A stretch of DNA of 64,000 bases from Rhodobacteraceae bacterium HTCC2150 (GCA_000169395.1 AAXZ01000002.1:62001-126000), one strand, 5' to 3'; shown: positions 33,994 to 45,617, counted from the stretch's first letter. Made by a program: numbers and translations. Notes: generated by a model from the sequence alone, not told the origin.

Positions 33994-34073
33994 GATAACT
34001 CGCGCATGGTGGACCTGATCCTTAAGGCTATGATAACTCTTTGGCAGAGTTTCCCAATTTACGAGCAATCGCA

Positions 34074-34895
34074 ATGAAAAAATCCGAAGACCCCCTAATC
34101 AATAACCCAAATGGTGGCATGCCAAGGTTATTAGAAATCATGCGTCGATTACGTGACCCTGAAACGGGATGCCCTTGGGATATTGAACAGGATTTCGCCA
34201 GCATCGCACCCTACACCATTGAAGAGGCATATGAAGTTGCGGATGCAATAGAACGCAAATCATGGGGTGAACTTGAGGGGGAATTGGGTGATCTGTTGTT
34301 GCAAACAGTGTACCACACGGCCATGGGCGAGGAAAAAGGCCTGTTCACCTTTGAAACGGTAACCAAAGCAATATCTGACAAAATGGTGGCCCGTCACCCC
34401 CATGTATTTGGGGATGAAAATCGTGATAAATCTGCCGAACAGCAAACAATTGATTGGGAAAAAATAAAGGCTGCCGAACGCGCCACGGAGGGGCCAACGG
34501 GCGCGTTGGACGGTGTTGCGGTAAACTTGCCTGCCTTAACTCGGGCGGTAAAACTGCAAAAACGCGCAGCCCGCGTTGGGTTTGATTGGCCTGATATGGA
34601 CGGTGTATTGGACAAAATCGTCGAAGAAGCCGCAGAGCTGCGCGAGGCCGCCGATTTAACCTATGAGGATCAAGTTGAGGAATACGGTGACTTGATGTTT
34701 GTCATGGCCAACCTAGCGCGGCATTTGAAAATTGATCCTGAAGAGGCACTGAGAGCCGCAAACACTAAATTCCAACGTCGATTTGCAGGGGTCGAGGCCA
34801 AACTGGCCGAAATGGGAAAAACACCCAGCCAATCTGATCTGGCGGAAATGGACAGTCTTTGGGGTCAAGTGAAGATGGATGAGCGTTCAAAATAA
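34074..34895 (+). CDS. mazG: Nucleoside triphosphate pyrophosphohydrolase
   Basis: A 273-residue enzyme that hydrolyses nucleoside triphosphates to monophosphates, cleaning damaged nucleotides and lowering ppGpp in other bacteria. Two MazG helical domains are present: LRDPETGCPWDIEQDF and EEAYEVADAIE...ELGDLLLQTVYH in the first, EEAAELREA and EEYGDLMFVMANLARHL in the second. The ATG at 34074 (MKKSEDPLINNP) aligns with the normal start. An inverted repeat (34894-34920) with a T-rich loop ends the gene. Confidence 0.93.
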   Translation: MKKSEDPLINNPNGGMPRLLEIMRRLRDPETGCPWDIEQDFASIAPYTIEEAYEVADAIERKSWGELEGELGDLLLQTVYHTAMGEEKGLFTFETVTKAISDKMVARHPHVFGDENRDKSAEQQTIDWEKIKAAERATEGPTGALDGVAVNLPALTRAVKLQKRAARVGFDWPDMDGVLDKIVEEAAELREAADLTYEDQVEEYGDLMFVMANLARHLKIDPEEALRAANTKFQRRFAGVEAKLAEMGKTPSQSDLAEMDSLWGQVKMDERSK

Positions 34896-34920
34896 TACCC
34901 GATTTTTTTAATCAGGTATT
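34894..34920 (+). terminator. Inverted repeat after mazG
   Basis: AATACC (34894-34899) and GATT (34901-34904) pair with AATC (34910-34913) and GGTATT (34915-34920) around a loop of T residues, with one C-A mismatch. The T run is in the loop rather than after the stem, so termination is likely weak or the repeat has another role next to the iron-responsive operator. Confidence 0.35.
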
Positions 34921-34947
34921 GACCTGACTATTTTAGTCAGAAATAAG
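34919..34947 (+). promoter_or_regulatory. Palindromic operator in the iron-binding protein promoter
   Basis: CTGACTATTTTAGTCAG at 34924-34940 is a perfect 7-bp inverted repeat around TTT and fits the TGA-N9-TCA pattern described for RirA-type iron-responsive boxes in alphaproteobacteria. It overlaps the spacer of a possible promoter (TTGACC at 34919-34924, A/T-rich -10 near 34942), so a bound repressor would block transcription of the gene at 34978. Which regulator binds is an inference. Confidence 0.6.
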
Positions 34948-34977
34948 AACCCTACACAAACCAATTTAGGAAATACC

Positions 34978-35985
34978 ATGACACTTGCGAAATTTGCCCT
35001 TAGCGCCGCTTTGATGAGCCTCCCCCTATGTGCCGCAGCCCAAGAAGTTAACGTTTACTCTCACCGCCAACCAGACTTGATCCAACCCCTTATCGATGGC
35101 TTCACGGCTGAAACTGGTATAAAGGTGAACGTGGCATTTCTGGCCAAAGGTATGCGTGAACGCTTGGCCGCCGAAGGCAGCCGTTCCCCTGCCGATGTTG
35201 TCATGACTGTTGATATTTCGCGCCTAGCCGAGGTTGTGGATGCAGGATTAACCCAAGCCGTGACGTCAGATGTTTTGGCGGCGAATATTCCCGCTGAATT
35301 TCGCGACCCTGGTAATCAATGGTTCGGCCTTACGACCCGCGCACGTGTTATTTACGCCAGCCGTGATCGTGTGGCCGAGGGCGAAGTAACAACATATGAG
35401 GATTTGACAGACCCTAAATGGGCCGGTCGCATTTGCACGCGTTCAGGGACGAACAGCTATAATATTGCATTAACATCCGCTGTTATTGCCCATCACGGCG
35501 AAGAAGTCGCTTTGGATTGGCTAAAGGGTGTAAAGGCGAATTTGGCCCGCAAACCACAAGGCAACGATCGCGCACAAGTAAAGGCCATTTGGGCTGGTGA
35601 ATGCGATATTTCCGTCGGAAACACATATTATATGGGTCAAATGCTGGCTGATGAGGAACAAACAGCATGGGCAGATTCAGTGCGCATCGTTTTTCCTACA
35701 TTTGAAAACAGCGGCACACATATGAATGTTTCTGGCGTTGCGATGACGAAGTCCGCACCTAACCGTGAAAACGCAGTGAAATTCATGGAATACCTTGCGT
35801 CACCAGCCGCCCAAGAAATTTATGCGGCTGACAACCACGAATTCCCAATTGCCCCAGGCACAGCGGCCAGCGAATTGGTTCAATCATGGGGCTCGTTTAC
35901 CGCTGACACAGTGAACTTGATGGATTTGGCTAAATTGCGCCCTGCGGCCTTGAAGTTAACCGAAGTTGCTGATTTTGATGGCTAA
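34978..35985 (+). CDS. Fe(III) ABC transporter substrate-binding protein
   Basis: A 335-residue periplasmic protein of the FbpA/AfuA/IdiA type that captures ferric iron. The signal peptide is LAKFALSAALMSLPLCAAAQ, and the mature start is EVNVYSHRQPDLIQPLID. Two Tyr near residues 220-222 (GNTYYMG) are the classic iron-binding pair. The ribosome site is TTAGGAAATACC. No permease or ATPase gene follows; a terminator-like hairpin does (36010-36039), so the transporter partners must be elsewhere. The operator upstream suggests induction when iron is scarce. Confidence 0.9.
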   Translation: MTLAKFALSAALMSLPLCAAAQEVNVYSHRQPDLIQPLIDGFTAETGIKVNVAFLAKGMRERLAAEGSRSPADVVMTVDISRLAEVVDAGLTQAVTSDVLAANIPAEFRDPGNQWFGLTTRARVIYASRDRVAEGEVTTYEDLTDPKWAGRICTRSGTNSYNIALTSAVIAHHGEEVALDWLKGVKANLARKPQGNDRAQVKAIWAGECDISVGNTYYMGQMLADEEQTAWADSVRIVFPTFENSGTHMNVSGVAMTKSAPNRENAVKFMEYLASPAAQEIYAADNHEFPIAPGTAASELVQSWGSFTADTVNLMDLAKLRPAALKLTEVADFDG

Positions 35986-36009
35986 AACCTCTTAAATACC
36001 AAAGCACAT

Positions 36010-36039
36010 AAATGGCCCTCAGTTACTGGGGACCATTTT
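36010..36039 (+). terminator. Terminator after the iron-binding protein gene
   Basis: AAATGG (36010-36015) pairs with CCATTT (36033-36038), with inner pairs CCC/GGG and CAG/CTG around TTA, and a T-rich tail (TTTTCATTTG) follows. It is 24 bases beyond the stop, which supports a single-gene transcript. Confidence 0.55.
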
Positions 36040-36120
36040 CATTTGTAATTTGTGATCTGCAGTTGCTGGACAAATATTTATTCCAAGCGCAAGACTGGCG
36101 TGAACTAAAAGGATTAAAAC

Positions 36121-37062
36121 ATGGCACCGCGTAAAATCATCATCGACACGGACCCAGGGCAAGATGATGCCGTGGCAATTTTGCTGGCATTAGGCAGCCC
36201 TGACGAGATTGAGGTGCTGGGTATAACAGCCGTTGCGGGCAATGTTCCGCTTGCATTAACGGCAAAAAACTCCCTTATGGTCTGTGAGTTAGCGGGCAAA
36301 GTTGATGTCCCTGTTTATGCAGGTTGCAAGGCACCTTTGGGTCGTGAATTGGTCACGGCTGAACATGTACACGGTAAAACCGGCCTTGATGGGCCAACCC
36401 TGCCTGATCCGGTAATGCAGTTGACTGAAGGGCATGCCGTTGATTTTATTATCGAAACACTACGGCGCGAAAAATCTGGCACCGTCACCTTATGCCCGCT
36501 AGGCCCGTTAACAAACATCGCAACCGCCCTACAAAAGGCACCGGATATCGCCGACCGCATTGCTGAAATCGTCTTAATGGGCGGTGCCTATTTTGAGGTA
36601 GGTAACATCACGCCCGCCGCTGAATTCAACATTCACGTTGATCCACAAGCCGCTGATATTATTTTTAAATATGGTGGGATGATTACCGTTATGCCGCTTG
36701 ATGTTACCCACAAAGCATTGGTTACCAAGGAACGTAACGACGCGTTTCGCGCCCTTGGTACACCGGTGGGCATCGCTGTCGCCGAAATGACCGAATTCTT
36801 TGAACGGTTTGATAAGGAAAAATATGGCTCACTTGGCGCGCCTTTGCATGATCCATGCGTGACCGCGTATTTGATCAAACCCGAACTTTTCAAAGGCCGC
36901 TTTGTCAACGTGGAAATCGAAACCCAATCTGAACTGACAATGGGCATGACTGTTGCAGATTGGTGGGGCGTTTCGGGCCGTACGCCCAATGCCACATTTA
37001 TGGGTAACATTGATGTAGATGGATTTTTCGCGCTGCTGACTGAACGCATTGGTCGTTTGTAA
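36121..37062 (+). CDS. Inosine-uridine nucleoside hydrolase family protein
   Basis: A 313-residue calcium-dependent enzyme that splits ribonucleosides into base and ribose. The metal-binding N-terminus IIIDTDPGQDDAVAILLAL is diagnostic, as are the middle VLMGGAY and the C-terminal HDPCVTAYL. Preference (purine or pyrimidine) cannot be told. The ribosome site is AAAGGATTAAAAC. A 27-base gap separates it from selO, so they may share a transcript. Confidence 0.92.
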   Translation: MAPRKIIIDTDPGQDDAVAILLALGSPDEIEVLGITAVAGNVPLALTAKNSLMVCELAGKVDVPVYAGCKAPLGRELVTAEHVHGKTGLDGPTLPDPVMQLTEGHAVDFIIETLRREKSGTVTLCPLGPLTNIATALQKAPDIADRIAEIVLMGGAYFEVGNITPAAEFNIHVDPQAADIIFKYGGMITVMPLDVTHKALVTKERNDAFRALGTPVGIAVAEMTEFFERFDKEKYGSLGAPLHDPCVTAYLIKPELFKGRFVNVEIETQSELTMGMTVADWWGVSGRTPNATFMGNIDVDGFFALLTERIGRL

Positions 37063-37089
37063 TGATGTCGTTCGCAAAGGGTTCGTCCA

Positions 37090-38490
37090 ATGATTAATTT
37101 TGACAACAGCTATGCCCGACTGCCGGCACATTTTTACGCCAAGCAAACGCCAGTTCCTGTGGCAAAGCCTGAATTTTTCGCGCGAAACCAAGATCTTGCC
37201 GCTGAGATTGGGTTAGGCCCCATTGACGTGGATGATGCCGCCTATTTTGGTGGTAATAAAATCCCTCAGGGCGCAACACCCATAGCACAGGCCTATTCTG
37301 GGCATCAGTTTGGCGGCTGGTCGCCACAACTGGGCGATGGGCGCGCAGTATTGTTGGGCGAAATAATCACCCCACAAGGTGAACGACGTGATGTTCAACT
37401 AAAGGGATCCGGGCGCACGCCGTTTTCACGGGGTGGTGATGGGCGTGCTTGGCTTGGCCCTGTTATGCGCGAATATTTAGTGTCAGAGGCGATGCATGCC
37501 CTTGGCGTGCCCACTACACGCGCCTTGGCGGCGGTCACCACGGGCGAAACAGTGGTGCGCGATACCCCGTTGCCCGGTGCGATCCTTACGCGCGTTGCGG
37601 CAAGTCATATCAGGGTTGGCACATTTCAGTTTTTCGCAGCACGGGGTGATCTTGATGCGCTTGGCCTACTGCGGGATCATGTCATGGAACGTCACTATCC
37701 AGATGCCAGCGATACCGTCGCCCTTTACAAAGCAATCATCGAAAAACAGGCAAAATTGATAGCCAAATGGATGTCTGTAGGCTTTATTCACGGGGTTATG
37801 AATACCGATAATATGAGTATTTCAGGTGAAACAATCGACTATGGTCCTTGTGCATTTATGGATGATTATCAATCAGGTAAGGTCTTTAGTTCAATTGATC
37901 GAAACGGTCGTTATGCTTATAATCGCCAAGCAGACATGGGCATTTGGAACCTCGCGCAGCTGGGAACAGCCTTGTTGCCATTAATGGGCGAGGATACAGA
38001 CGCAATGATTGAGGTAGCGACCGCCGCGCTTCATGAATTTCCCGACATATTTCAGACAGAATGGGATCGCTTGTTTTTGCGCAAAATCGGCATTGATGAT
38101 GCGCAAGACGGTGACAAAGACCGTGTTGTCGCCTTTCTGAAAATCCTGGAACAAACGGGTTCTGATTTTTCCAACAGCTTTGCCGCGCTTGCGACGGATA
38201 CCCCTGAAACACTTCTGCCAAGATCCAGCGAAATGACCACTTGGCTGTCAGATTGGCGGGACCGCGTGACAGATCCCGTGACGGTTTTGCAGGCCACTAA
38301 CCCTGCTGTCATTCCCCGCAACCATCAAATTGAAGCAGCCATTCAAGCCGGTGTTCAGGGTGATTTTAAACCTTTCGACGTCTTGGGGCGTGTATTGGGC
38401 ACCCCCTTTGAGTTTGCAGAAACCAACCAAGAATTTGCAATTGCGCCAAATAAGGAACAAGAGGTTACACAAACGTTTTGCGGTACTTAG
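37090..38490 (+). CDS. selO: Protein adenylyltransferase SelO (YdiU/UPF0061)
   Basis: A 466-residue pseudokinase-fold enzyme that transfers AMP to Ser, Thr or Tyr of target proteins and affects redox stress in other organisms. Family marks are AYSGHQFGGWSPQLGDGRA, LKGSGRTPFSRGGDGRA, HGVMNTDNMSISGETIDYGP (catalytic loop) and RYAYNRQADMGIWNL. Length is near normal. Its mitochondrial relative is a selenoprotein; here the C-terminus is an ordinary TFCGT with one Cys. Confidence 0.92.
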   Translation: MINFDNSYARLPAHFYAKQTPVPVAKPEFFARNQDLAAEIGLGPIDVDDAAYFGGNKIPQGATPIAQAYSGHQFGGWSPQLGDGRAVLLGEIITPQGERRDVQLKGSGRTPFSRGGDGRAWLGPVMREYLVSEAMHALGVPTTRALAAVTTGETVVRDTPLPGAILTRVAASHIRVGTFQFFAARGDLDALGLLRDHVMERHYPDASDTVALYKAIIEKQAKLIAKWMSVGFIHGVMNTDNMSISGETIDYGPCAFMDDYQSGKVFSSIDRNGRYAYNRQADMGIWNLAQLGTALLPLMGEDTDAMIEVATAALHEFPDIFQTEWDRLFLRKIGIDDAQDGDKDRVVAFLKILEQTGSDFSNSFAALATDTPETLLPRSSEMTTWLSDWRDRVTDPVTVLQATNPAVIPRNHQIEAAIQAGVQGDFKPFDVLGRVLGTPFEFAETNQEFAIAPNKEQEVTQTFCGT

Positions 38491-38511
38491 CGGGTTTTAT
38501 TGAAGTCGCTA

Positions 38512-39408
38512 TCAGGTTTTCCGTGCAGGTTTGTTGATGAAGATTAACCCAACTGCCACCATGATGAGGGCAGCAAATACTGCGAAACTAATAGGTTCAT
38601 CCAACAAGGCCCAACCAAACCAAACACCAAACACTGGCGTTAGAAAGCTAAATGACGCCACTGAGGATGCCGGATAAACCTTCAGTAAATACAAGAAGAA
38701 CAAAAACCCACCCGAGGCCACAAACAAAGCTTGAAACCCGATCGCGGCAAAGTGGATGGGTGCCAATTCCCTGATTAATGGGCCAAACAGTGGTGATATC
38801 GCCGTTAATATGATGCCAGATACCAATAACTGCGTCATCAATTGCATTTCAGGACGCAAAAGCGAAACATTGGTGCCTTTGGCGCATAAAACAATGCCCG
38901 CCCAACAAAAGGCTGCCGCCAATGCCAAAAGGTCGCCGATCAAACTGCCACCAGCCAAGGCGTCACCACGCGCTGTCAATGCAACCACCACGCCGCCAAA
39001 TGCAATGGCAAGGCCCAGCGCCTTGACGATTGTCACTCGATCCCCTGGCAACACAAAATGACCAATCAAGGCCATCCACACTGGCATTGAGTAAAAGATC
39101 ACACTAACCCGCACCACGGTTGTATAATCCAAGGCGATGAACAGAAATATAAATTCAACCGTAAACAATGAGGCAAATACCGTCATTGCTGGCCAAGTCG
39201 TACGTGGTAATTCCAGTTCAAATCCACGAACACGCATCCATGTGAACACGATCAAAAAGCCAATAATGGAACGCAATCCGGCCCCAAACACGGGGCTAAA
39301 GCCGTCATTTCCAACCTTTATCACCACTTGATTAAGCGCAAGAATAATCATCAAAATCAGCAAAGTACTGGCCCCAAACAGATCTATACTGTCTTTTTTC
39401 GCACTCAT
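38512..39408 (-). CDS. EamA/DMT family transporter
   Basis: A 298-residue inner-membrane protein with about ten hydrophobic helices forming two EamA repeats (for example STLLILMIILALNQVVIKVG in the first, VSGIILTAISPLFG in the second). It is a drug/metabolite-type exporter of unknown cargo. I chose the ATG at 39408 (MSAKKDSIDLFG), with AAGGAACAGATC upstream; the longer frame adds a Cys/His-rich leader without support. Convergent with selO. Confidence 0.85.
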   Translation of the reverse strand: MSAKKDSIDLFGASTLLILMIILALNQVVIKVGNDGFSPVFGAGLRSIIGFLIVFTWMRVRGFELELPRTTWPAMTVFASLFTVEFIFLFIALDYTTVVRVSVIFYSMPVWMALIGHFVLPGDRVTIVKALGLAIAFGGVVVALTARGDALAGGSLIGDLLALAAAFCWAGIVLCAKGTNVSLLRPEMQLMTQLLVSGIILTAISPLFGPLIRELAPIHFAAIGFQALFVASGGFLFFLYLLKVYPASSVASFSFLTPVFGVWFGWALLDEPISFAVFAALIMVAVGLIFINKPARKT

Positions 39409-39537
39409 GATCTGTTCCTTATGTTGCGGGGCCACACAAGGCGCATGCGCAATCCTTGTCAAGCGGTTCACCTAAGCAATTATCCATGTTATGGGCCTGC
39501 TCAACACGTATAAGTAATCCTAGCGAGGCATTCGTTC

Positions 39538-40788
39538 ATGACATTTTTGCAAATCACCAGTCTTTTGATCGTTTTGGCCGCAGGCTTTGGGGCCATCAAC
39601 TATCTATTCCTTAAATTGCCCAGCTCTATCGGAATTCTTGTTGTATCGTTACTGGCATCCGCTGGATTGTTGTTGTTGGATTTGGTGTTTCCTGCCCAAG
39701 GCATTGCGCCGACTGTGCGTGGCATTGTCAGTGGGTTGGATTTCGATACCGCACTGCTTGAGGGTATGTTGGGGTTGCTTTTGTTTGCAGGCGCTTTGCA
39801 CGTAAAGCTGTCTGATCTGCGCGCTCAATGGAAAGTCGTTGTTTTGATGGCCACGATGGGTATCGCCCTATCCACAGCCATCATCGGCGTTGGGTTTAGT
39901 TGGTTAACGGGCATGCCTATCCTTGTGGCACTGGTGTTTGGGGCGCTTGCATCGCCGACTGACCCAGTTGCCGTTCTTGGTGTTTTGCGGGCCGCTAATT
40001 TGCGCAAGTCTTTAGAAACCAAAATCGCAGGCGAGTCGCTGTTCAATGACGGAGTTGGTTATGTTGTGTTCTTGGTTCTTGTGGGCATGGCATTCCCGTC
40101 AGGCCACGACACCCACGGTTCCGGCCTTATGGATGCAATCAAGCTGTTTTTCCTTGAGGCGGGCGGTGGTGCCTTGCTTGGGATCGTACTTGGCTGGCTT
40201 ACATTCCGAGTGATGCGCCGAATTGACGATTATCCGCTAGAGGTATTGATTACCCTCGCTTTGGCACTTGGTGGCTATTCATTGGCAGTATATCTGCATG
40301 TAAGCGCGCCGATCATGGCTGTTTGTGCCGGTTTGTTAATCGGTGACATCGGTGCCAAGCACGGTATGTCCGCAGAAACCCGCAAATATGTTGACGCATT
40401 TTGGCAGCTTGTTGATGAAATCCTGAATGCTGTTCTATTCCTAATGATCGGATTTGAGGTTTTCGCCGTCAGTTTCGGCGCAGATGCGATACAAGCGGGT
40501 CTTGGTGCCATTGTCCTAGCACTATTGGCGCGATTGGCGGCGGTTGCTGTGCCTGTCATGGTTTTGCGCCCTTTCCAAGAATTTTCAAAGGGTGTTGTAC
40601 CAATCATGACTTGGGGTGGTCTAAAGGGCGGTATTTCCGTTGCACTGGCTTTGTCTTTGCCAGACAGCGAATGGAAACCGTTGATCCTGACCTGTACTTA
40701 CATGTTGGTCATCTTCTCTATCATTATCCAAGGTTTATCAGTGGGTCGTTTAGCCAAACGCTTGGGTCGCGAACCAGAGTTGATGTAA
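39538..40788 (+). CDS. Na+/H+ antiporter, CPA1 family
   Basis: A 416-residue inner-membrane cation/proton antiporter with about twelve hydrophobic helices. The ion-binding helix holds the ASPTDPVAVLGVLR motif (about residues 138-151), with ESLFNDGVGYVVF after it and a C-terminal WGGLKGGISVALALS. These mark NhaP/CPA1 exchangers used for sodium and pH balance in seawater bacteria. It is a single gene, divergent from the EamA exporter. Confidence 0.9.
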   Translation: MTFLQITSLLIVLAAGFGAINYLFLKLPSSIGILVVSLLASAGLLLLDLVFPAQGIAPTVRGIVSGLDFDTALLEGMLGLLLFAGALHVKLSDLRAQWKVVVLMATMGIALSTAIIGVGFSWLTGMPILVALVFGALASPTDPVAVLGVLRAANLRKSLETKIAGESLFNDGVGYVVFLVLVGMAFPSGHDTHGSGLMDAIKLFFLEAGGGALLGIVLGWLTFRVMRRIDDYPLEVLITLALALGGYSLAVYLHVSAPIMAVCAGLLIGDIGAKHGMSAETRKYVDAFWQLVDEILNAVLFLMIGFEVFAVSFGADAIQAGLGAIVLALLARLAAVAVPVMVLRPFQEFSKGVVPIMTWGGLKGGISVALALSLPDSEWKPLILTCTYMLVIFSIIIQGLSVGRLAKRLGREPELM

Positions 40789-40853
40789 GTCGTTAATCTC
40801 TGATAAACCCGTCCCACTCCCTACCCTCGCCCAGCTAACTAAGGCCGATGCAA

Positions 40854-41264
40854 ATGAACGAAACAATAATCAAACGCTGCGAAGACAAAGGTCTGCGCAT
40901 GACCGAACAGCGTCGCGTCATTGCAAAGGTACTAGAGGGTGCAGATGATCACCCTGATGTTGAGGAACTCTATGTACGCGCCAGTGCGCTGGACAGTGCG
41001 ATCTCAATTGCAACCATGTACCGCACAGTCAAGTTGTTTGAAGAAGCCGGTATTCTGGAAAAGCACGAATTTGGCGACGGCCGCGCGCGGTATGAAACCG
41101 CGGATCGGGATCACCACGACCATTTGATCGATATGCAAACCGGCGAGGTTGTTGAATTTGTGGACGCCGAAATCGAAGAACTACAAGAACGTATCGCGGC
41201 ACGGTTGGGATATCGCCTGAAGGGTCACCGATTAGAACTGTATGGCGTGAAGGTGAAAGACTAA
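40854..41264 (+). CDS. Fur-family transcriptional regulator
   Basis: A 136-residue metal-dependent repressor. It has a winged helix with RMTEQRRVIAKVLEGADDHP and ISIATMYRTVKLFEEAGIL, then the metal and dimer part with DRDHHDHLIDMQTGEVVEF. The HHDH cluster is present, but the C-terminal CxxC zinc pair of many Fur proteins is not. In Rhodobacterales such proteins act as Fur/Mur (manganese or iron) regulators; which metal is not decided by sequence. The ATG at 40854 was preferred to 40848 because AAGG is correctly spaced. Confidence 0.88.
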   Translation: MNETIIKRCEDKGLRMTEQRRVIAKVLEGADDHPDVEELYVRASALDSAISIATMYRTVKLFEEAGILEKHEFGDGRARYETADRDHHDHLIDMQTGEVVEFVDAEIEELQERIAARLGYRLKGHRLELYGVKVKD

Positions 41265-41359
41265 CCTTACTTTGCAACATTTGTTCACGCAATCGCGTCT
41301 TTACAGTGGTTTGCCCACGTAAGAGTATGTGCGCACTTCCTAGGACAAGGGCGACTTTC

Positions 41360-42175
41360 GTGGAAAATTCTATTCTAGCATCAGAAGCAAACATCAGGCT
41401 TTCCGTCTTCCTTGGTGTTCTTACCCTTATGGCTGTTTGGGAATTCATCGCCCCTGCGCGACGCTTAGAAATTCCGCGTTTTATTCGGTGGTCTAACAAT
41501 TTGGGCTTGGTCGTTGTGGATACGATCCTTGTGCGGCTGTTGTTTCCGATCTTGGCTGTTGGATTGGCGCAAACCGTCAATGGCGCCTCGTTTGGATTAA
41601 TCCCGTATGTTAACTTACCCATGTGGCTTGGCTTTATTCTGGCCTTTCTGATCTTAGACTTGGTCATCTACCTGCAACACGTGATGTTTCACTTTGTGCC
41701 TGCCCTTTGGCGTCTGCACCGTGTGCATCACAGTGATGTTGATTTTGATGTCACCACCGCCCTGCGCTTTCATCCCATTGAGATTATCATGTCTATGGTG
41801 ATTAAGTTGGCTGTGATTGCCGCCCTTGGGCCAGTTGCCGTCGCCGTAATGGTGTTTGAGGTGGTTTTGAATGCATCCGCCATGTTTAACCATTCAAACA
41901 TACGCCTGCCCCGCGGTCTTGATCGTATCGTGCGCTTGTTCCTAGTCACGCCTGACATGCACCGCGTACATCATTCAGTTCATCCAGATGAAACCAACAG
42001 CAATTTTGGCTTTAACCTACCGTGGTGGGATTTCCTTATGGGTACTTATCGCGCCCAGCCACGTGACGGGCATGAAACAATGGATATTGGTATCAACCGT
42101 TTTCGCAGTCGCCGTGATCAATGGCTGGATTACCTGCTTGTTCAGCCCCTGCGCCGCTTAAAGGGCAAAGAATAG
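41360..42175 (+). CDS. Sterol desaturase / fatty acid hydroxylase family protein
   Basis: A 271-residue integral-membrane di-iron oxidase-type enzyme. Four or more hydrophobic helices and the histidine clusters HVMFH, HRVHHSD, FNHSNIRLP and HRVHHSVH make the metal site. It would hydroxylate or desaturate a lipid; the substrate is unknown. The GTG at 41360 follows ACAAGGG at suitable distance, whereas the frame-opening start at 41306 lies in a cysteine-rich stretch without a ribosome site. It follows the Fur-family gene on the same strand. Confidence 0.85.
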   Translation: MENSILASEANIRLSVFLGVLTLMAVWEFIAPARRLEIPRFIRWSNNLGLVVVDTILVRLLFPILAVGLAQTVNGASFGLIPYVNLPMWLGFILAFLILDLVIYLQHVMFHFVPALWRLHRVHHSDVDFDVTTALRFHPIEIIMSMVIKLAVIAALGPVAVAVMVFEVVLNASAMFNHSNIRLPRGLDRIVRLFLVTPDMHRVHHSVHPDETNSNFGFNLPWWDFLMGTYRAQPRDGHETMDIGINRFRSRRDQWLDYLLVQPLRRLKGKE

Positions 42176-42264
42176 CTGCTGCATCGCAGCATAAGTAATC
42201 TTGCACAGCCCTATTAGGCGCATTATACCGCGTTCATCGAAACATTTCCCTAAGGATTACTTAA

Positions 42265-44056
<1,792 letters not shown>

Positions 44057-44060
<4 letters not shown>

Positions 44061-44491
44061 ACGCTGATCAAATCATCGCACATCTTGAATTGCAGCCCCA
44101 TCCAGAAGGCGGTTTCTATCGTCAAACTTGGGTTGAGGAAACAAACGACGGTGAACGCGCGGCCGGTACCTCGATATATTTCTTGTTAAAAGGCGGCGCG
44201 CCAAGTCATTGGCATCGCGTGGATGCTGTTGAAATATGGCACTATTACGCCGGATCGCCGTTGATTTTGTCAATTTCACCAGATGATGAAGGTCCGGTTG
44301 AGGAAATCATCATCGGTAACAATCTTGAACAAGGTGAATTGCCCCAAGGTATTGTGCCCAAAGATCACTGGCAGGCGGCACGTTCCACAGGGGATTACAC
44401 GCTTGTTGGATGCACTGTTTCACCAGGGTTTCAATTTGAGGGTTTTACGCTAGCAGCCCCAGATTTCAGCATACCAAATTCCAAAACATAA
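44057..44491 (+). CDS. Cupin family protein (DUF985)
   Basis: A 144-residue single-domain cupin barrel. Family marks are LQPHPEGGFYRQTW, SIYFLLKGGAPSHWHRVDAVE with probable metal-binding His/Glu, then WHYYAGSPL and LVGCTVSPGFQFEGF. Members bind sugars or metals; the reaction is unknown. It starts inside the stop of the acetyltransferase gene. Convergent with anmK. Confidence 0.85.
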
Positions 44492-44519
44492 AAATCACCC
44501 ATTAAAAGGGTTTATTACA

Positions 44520-45617
44520 CTAACCTGGTCGACTTAGTACGCCACCGCCAATTGCCGTTGGCACCCCGGTCGTGGTTGGAAACGACGTTGGAAGGCCGCG
44601 TTTGATGCGCATCGCCAAATAGGCAAAAGCTTGTGCTTCAAGAAAATCACCATCCAAGCCGACGGATTCAACGGGCATAACTGGGCAAGGGCAAGCTTCT
44701 GCCAACATCGCCATCAAGACAGGGTTTTTACGTCCGCCGCCCGTCACAAAAATCTGCTCTGGTGGGCGTGGGCAATGTGAAAGACCTGAAACCACCGCAG
44801 TAGCCGCGGCCGCAGCCAACGTCATTGCCGCATCGCTGTCTGACAACAAAGCCACCGATGAGCCAAGATAATCAAAGGCATTTCTGTCTAACGACTTTGG
44901 CGGCACCTTTAAGAAATACGGATCACGAAAGAAACCTGCCAATGCCTCTTCGCGCACTTCGCCCTCATTTGCGACACGACCATCTTTGTCAAATTCTTCG
45001 CCCCGACGTTTTTGCATCAAATCGTTAATGGGCGCATTTGCAGGCCCCGTATCAAACGCAAGTAACGCACCTGGGCCATCTGGGTCATGGGCCATTGGAT
45101 CAATCCACGTGATATTGCCCACACCGCCAAGATTTAGAAAAACGACAGGCTCTTGCACCTCAATGTATCGTGCAAGGGCTTGGTGAAACACCGGCGCCAA
45201 AGGTGCGCCCTCGCCGCCCATGGCCACATCTGCACTGCGAAAATCCCAAACAACCGGGCGACCCAATGCTGCGGCCAACGCTTGGCCGTCGCCTGCTTGA
45301 TGCGTACCACGATCACTGGGTTCATGAGCCAATGTCTGACCATGATACCCGACAAGGCTGTAATGTTCGAAATCCGCACAGACCTCCATGTGGGCGCGAT
45401 CGACAAGTTCAGAGATTTGACGTATTCCACGTTCGCCGGGCCATTTACCCAAACCTTGCTTCAGATAAGATCGCTCGCGTGCTGTAAAGCGGCGATAAGC
45501 ATTCCGACCAAATTCAAAGACCTCAATTCCATCGGTCAAAACCATGGCCGCATCCACCCCATCAAGCGATGTGCCGGACATTGTGCCCAAAACCCATTCT
45601 GGTTTTGCTTCTTCCAT
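44520..45617 (-). CDS. anmK: Anhydro-N-acetylmuramic acid kinase
   Basis: This 365-residue kinase opens and phosphorylates 1,6-anhydro-MurNAc during peptidoglycan recycling. The N-terminal [15 protein letters not shown] is the ATP/sugar signature; others are [36 protein letters not shown] and [12 protein letters not shown]. The ATG at 45617 ([15 protein letters not shown]) lies 14 bases after AAAGGGAAAGACC. It is divergent from tyrS, an arrangement common in Rhodobacterales. Confidence 0.95.
   Translation of the reverse strand: MEEAKPEWVLGTMSGTSLDGVDAAMVLTDGIEVFEFGRNAYRRFTARERSYLKQGLGKWPGERGIRQISELVDRAHMEVCADFEHYSLVGYHGQTLAHEPSDRGTHQAGDGQALAAALGRPVVWDFRSADVAMGGEGAPLAPVFHQALARYIEVQEPVVFLNLGGVGNITWIDPMAHDPDGPGALLAFDTGPANAPINDLMQKRRGEEFDKDGRVANEGEVREEALAGFFRDPYFLKVPPKSLDRNAFDYLGSSVALLSDSDAAMTLAAAAATAVVSGLSHCPRPPEQIFVTGGGRKNPVLMAMLAEACPCPVMPVESVGLDGDFLEAQAFAYLAMRIKRGLPTSFPTTTGVPTAIGGGVLSRPG

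Noticed and set aside
42178-42192. TGCTGC-ATC-GCAGCA as terminator of the fatty acid hydroxylase gene
   Set aside because: Only 6 bp with a three-base loop and no T run on either strand.
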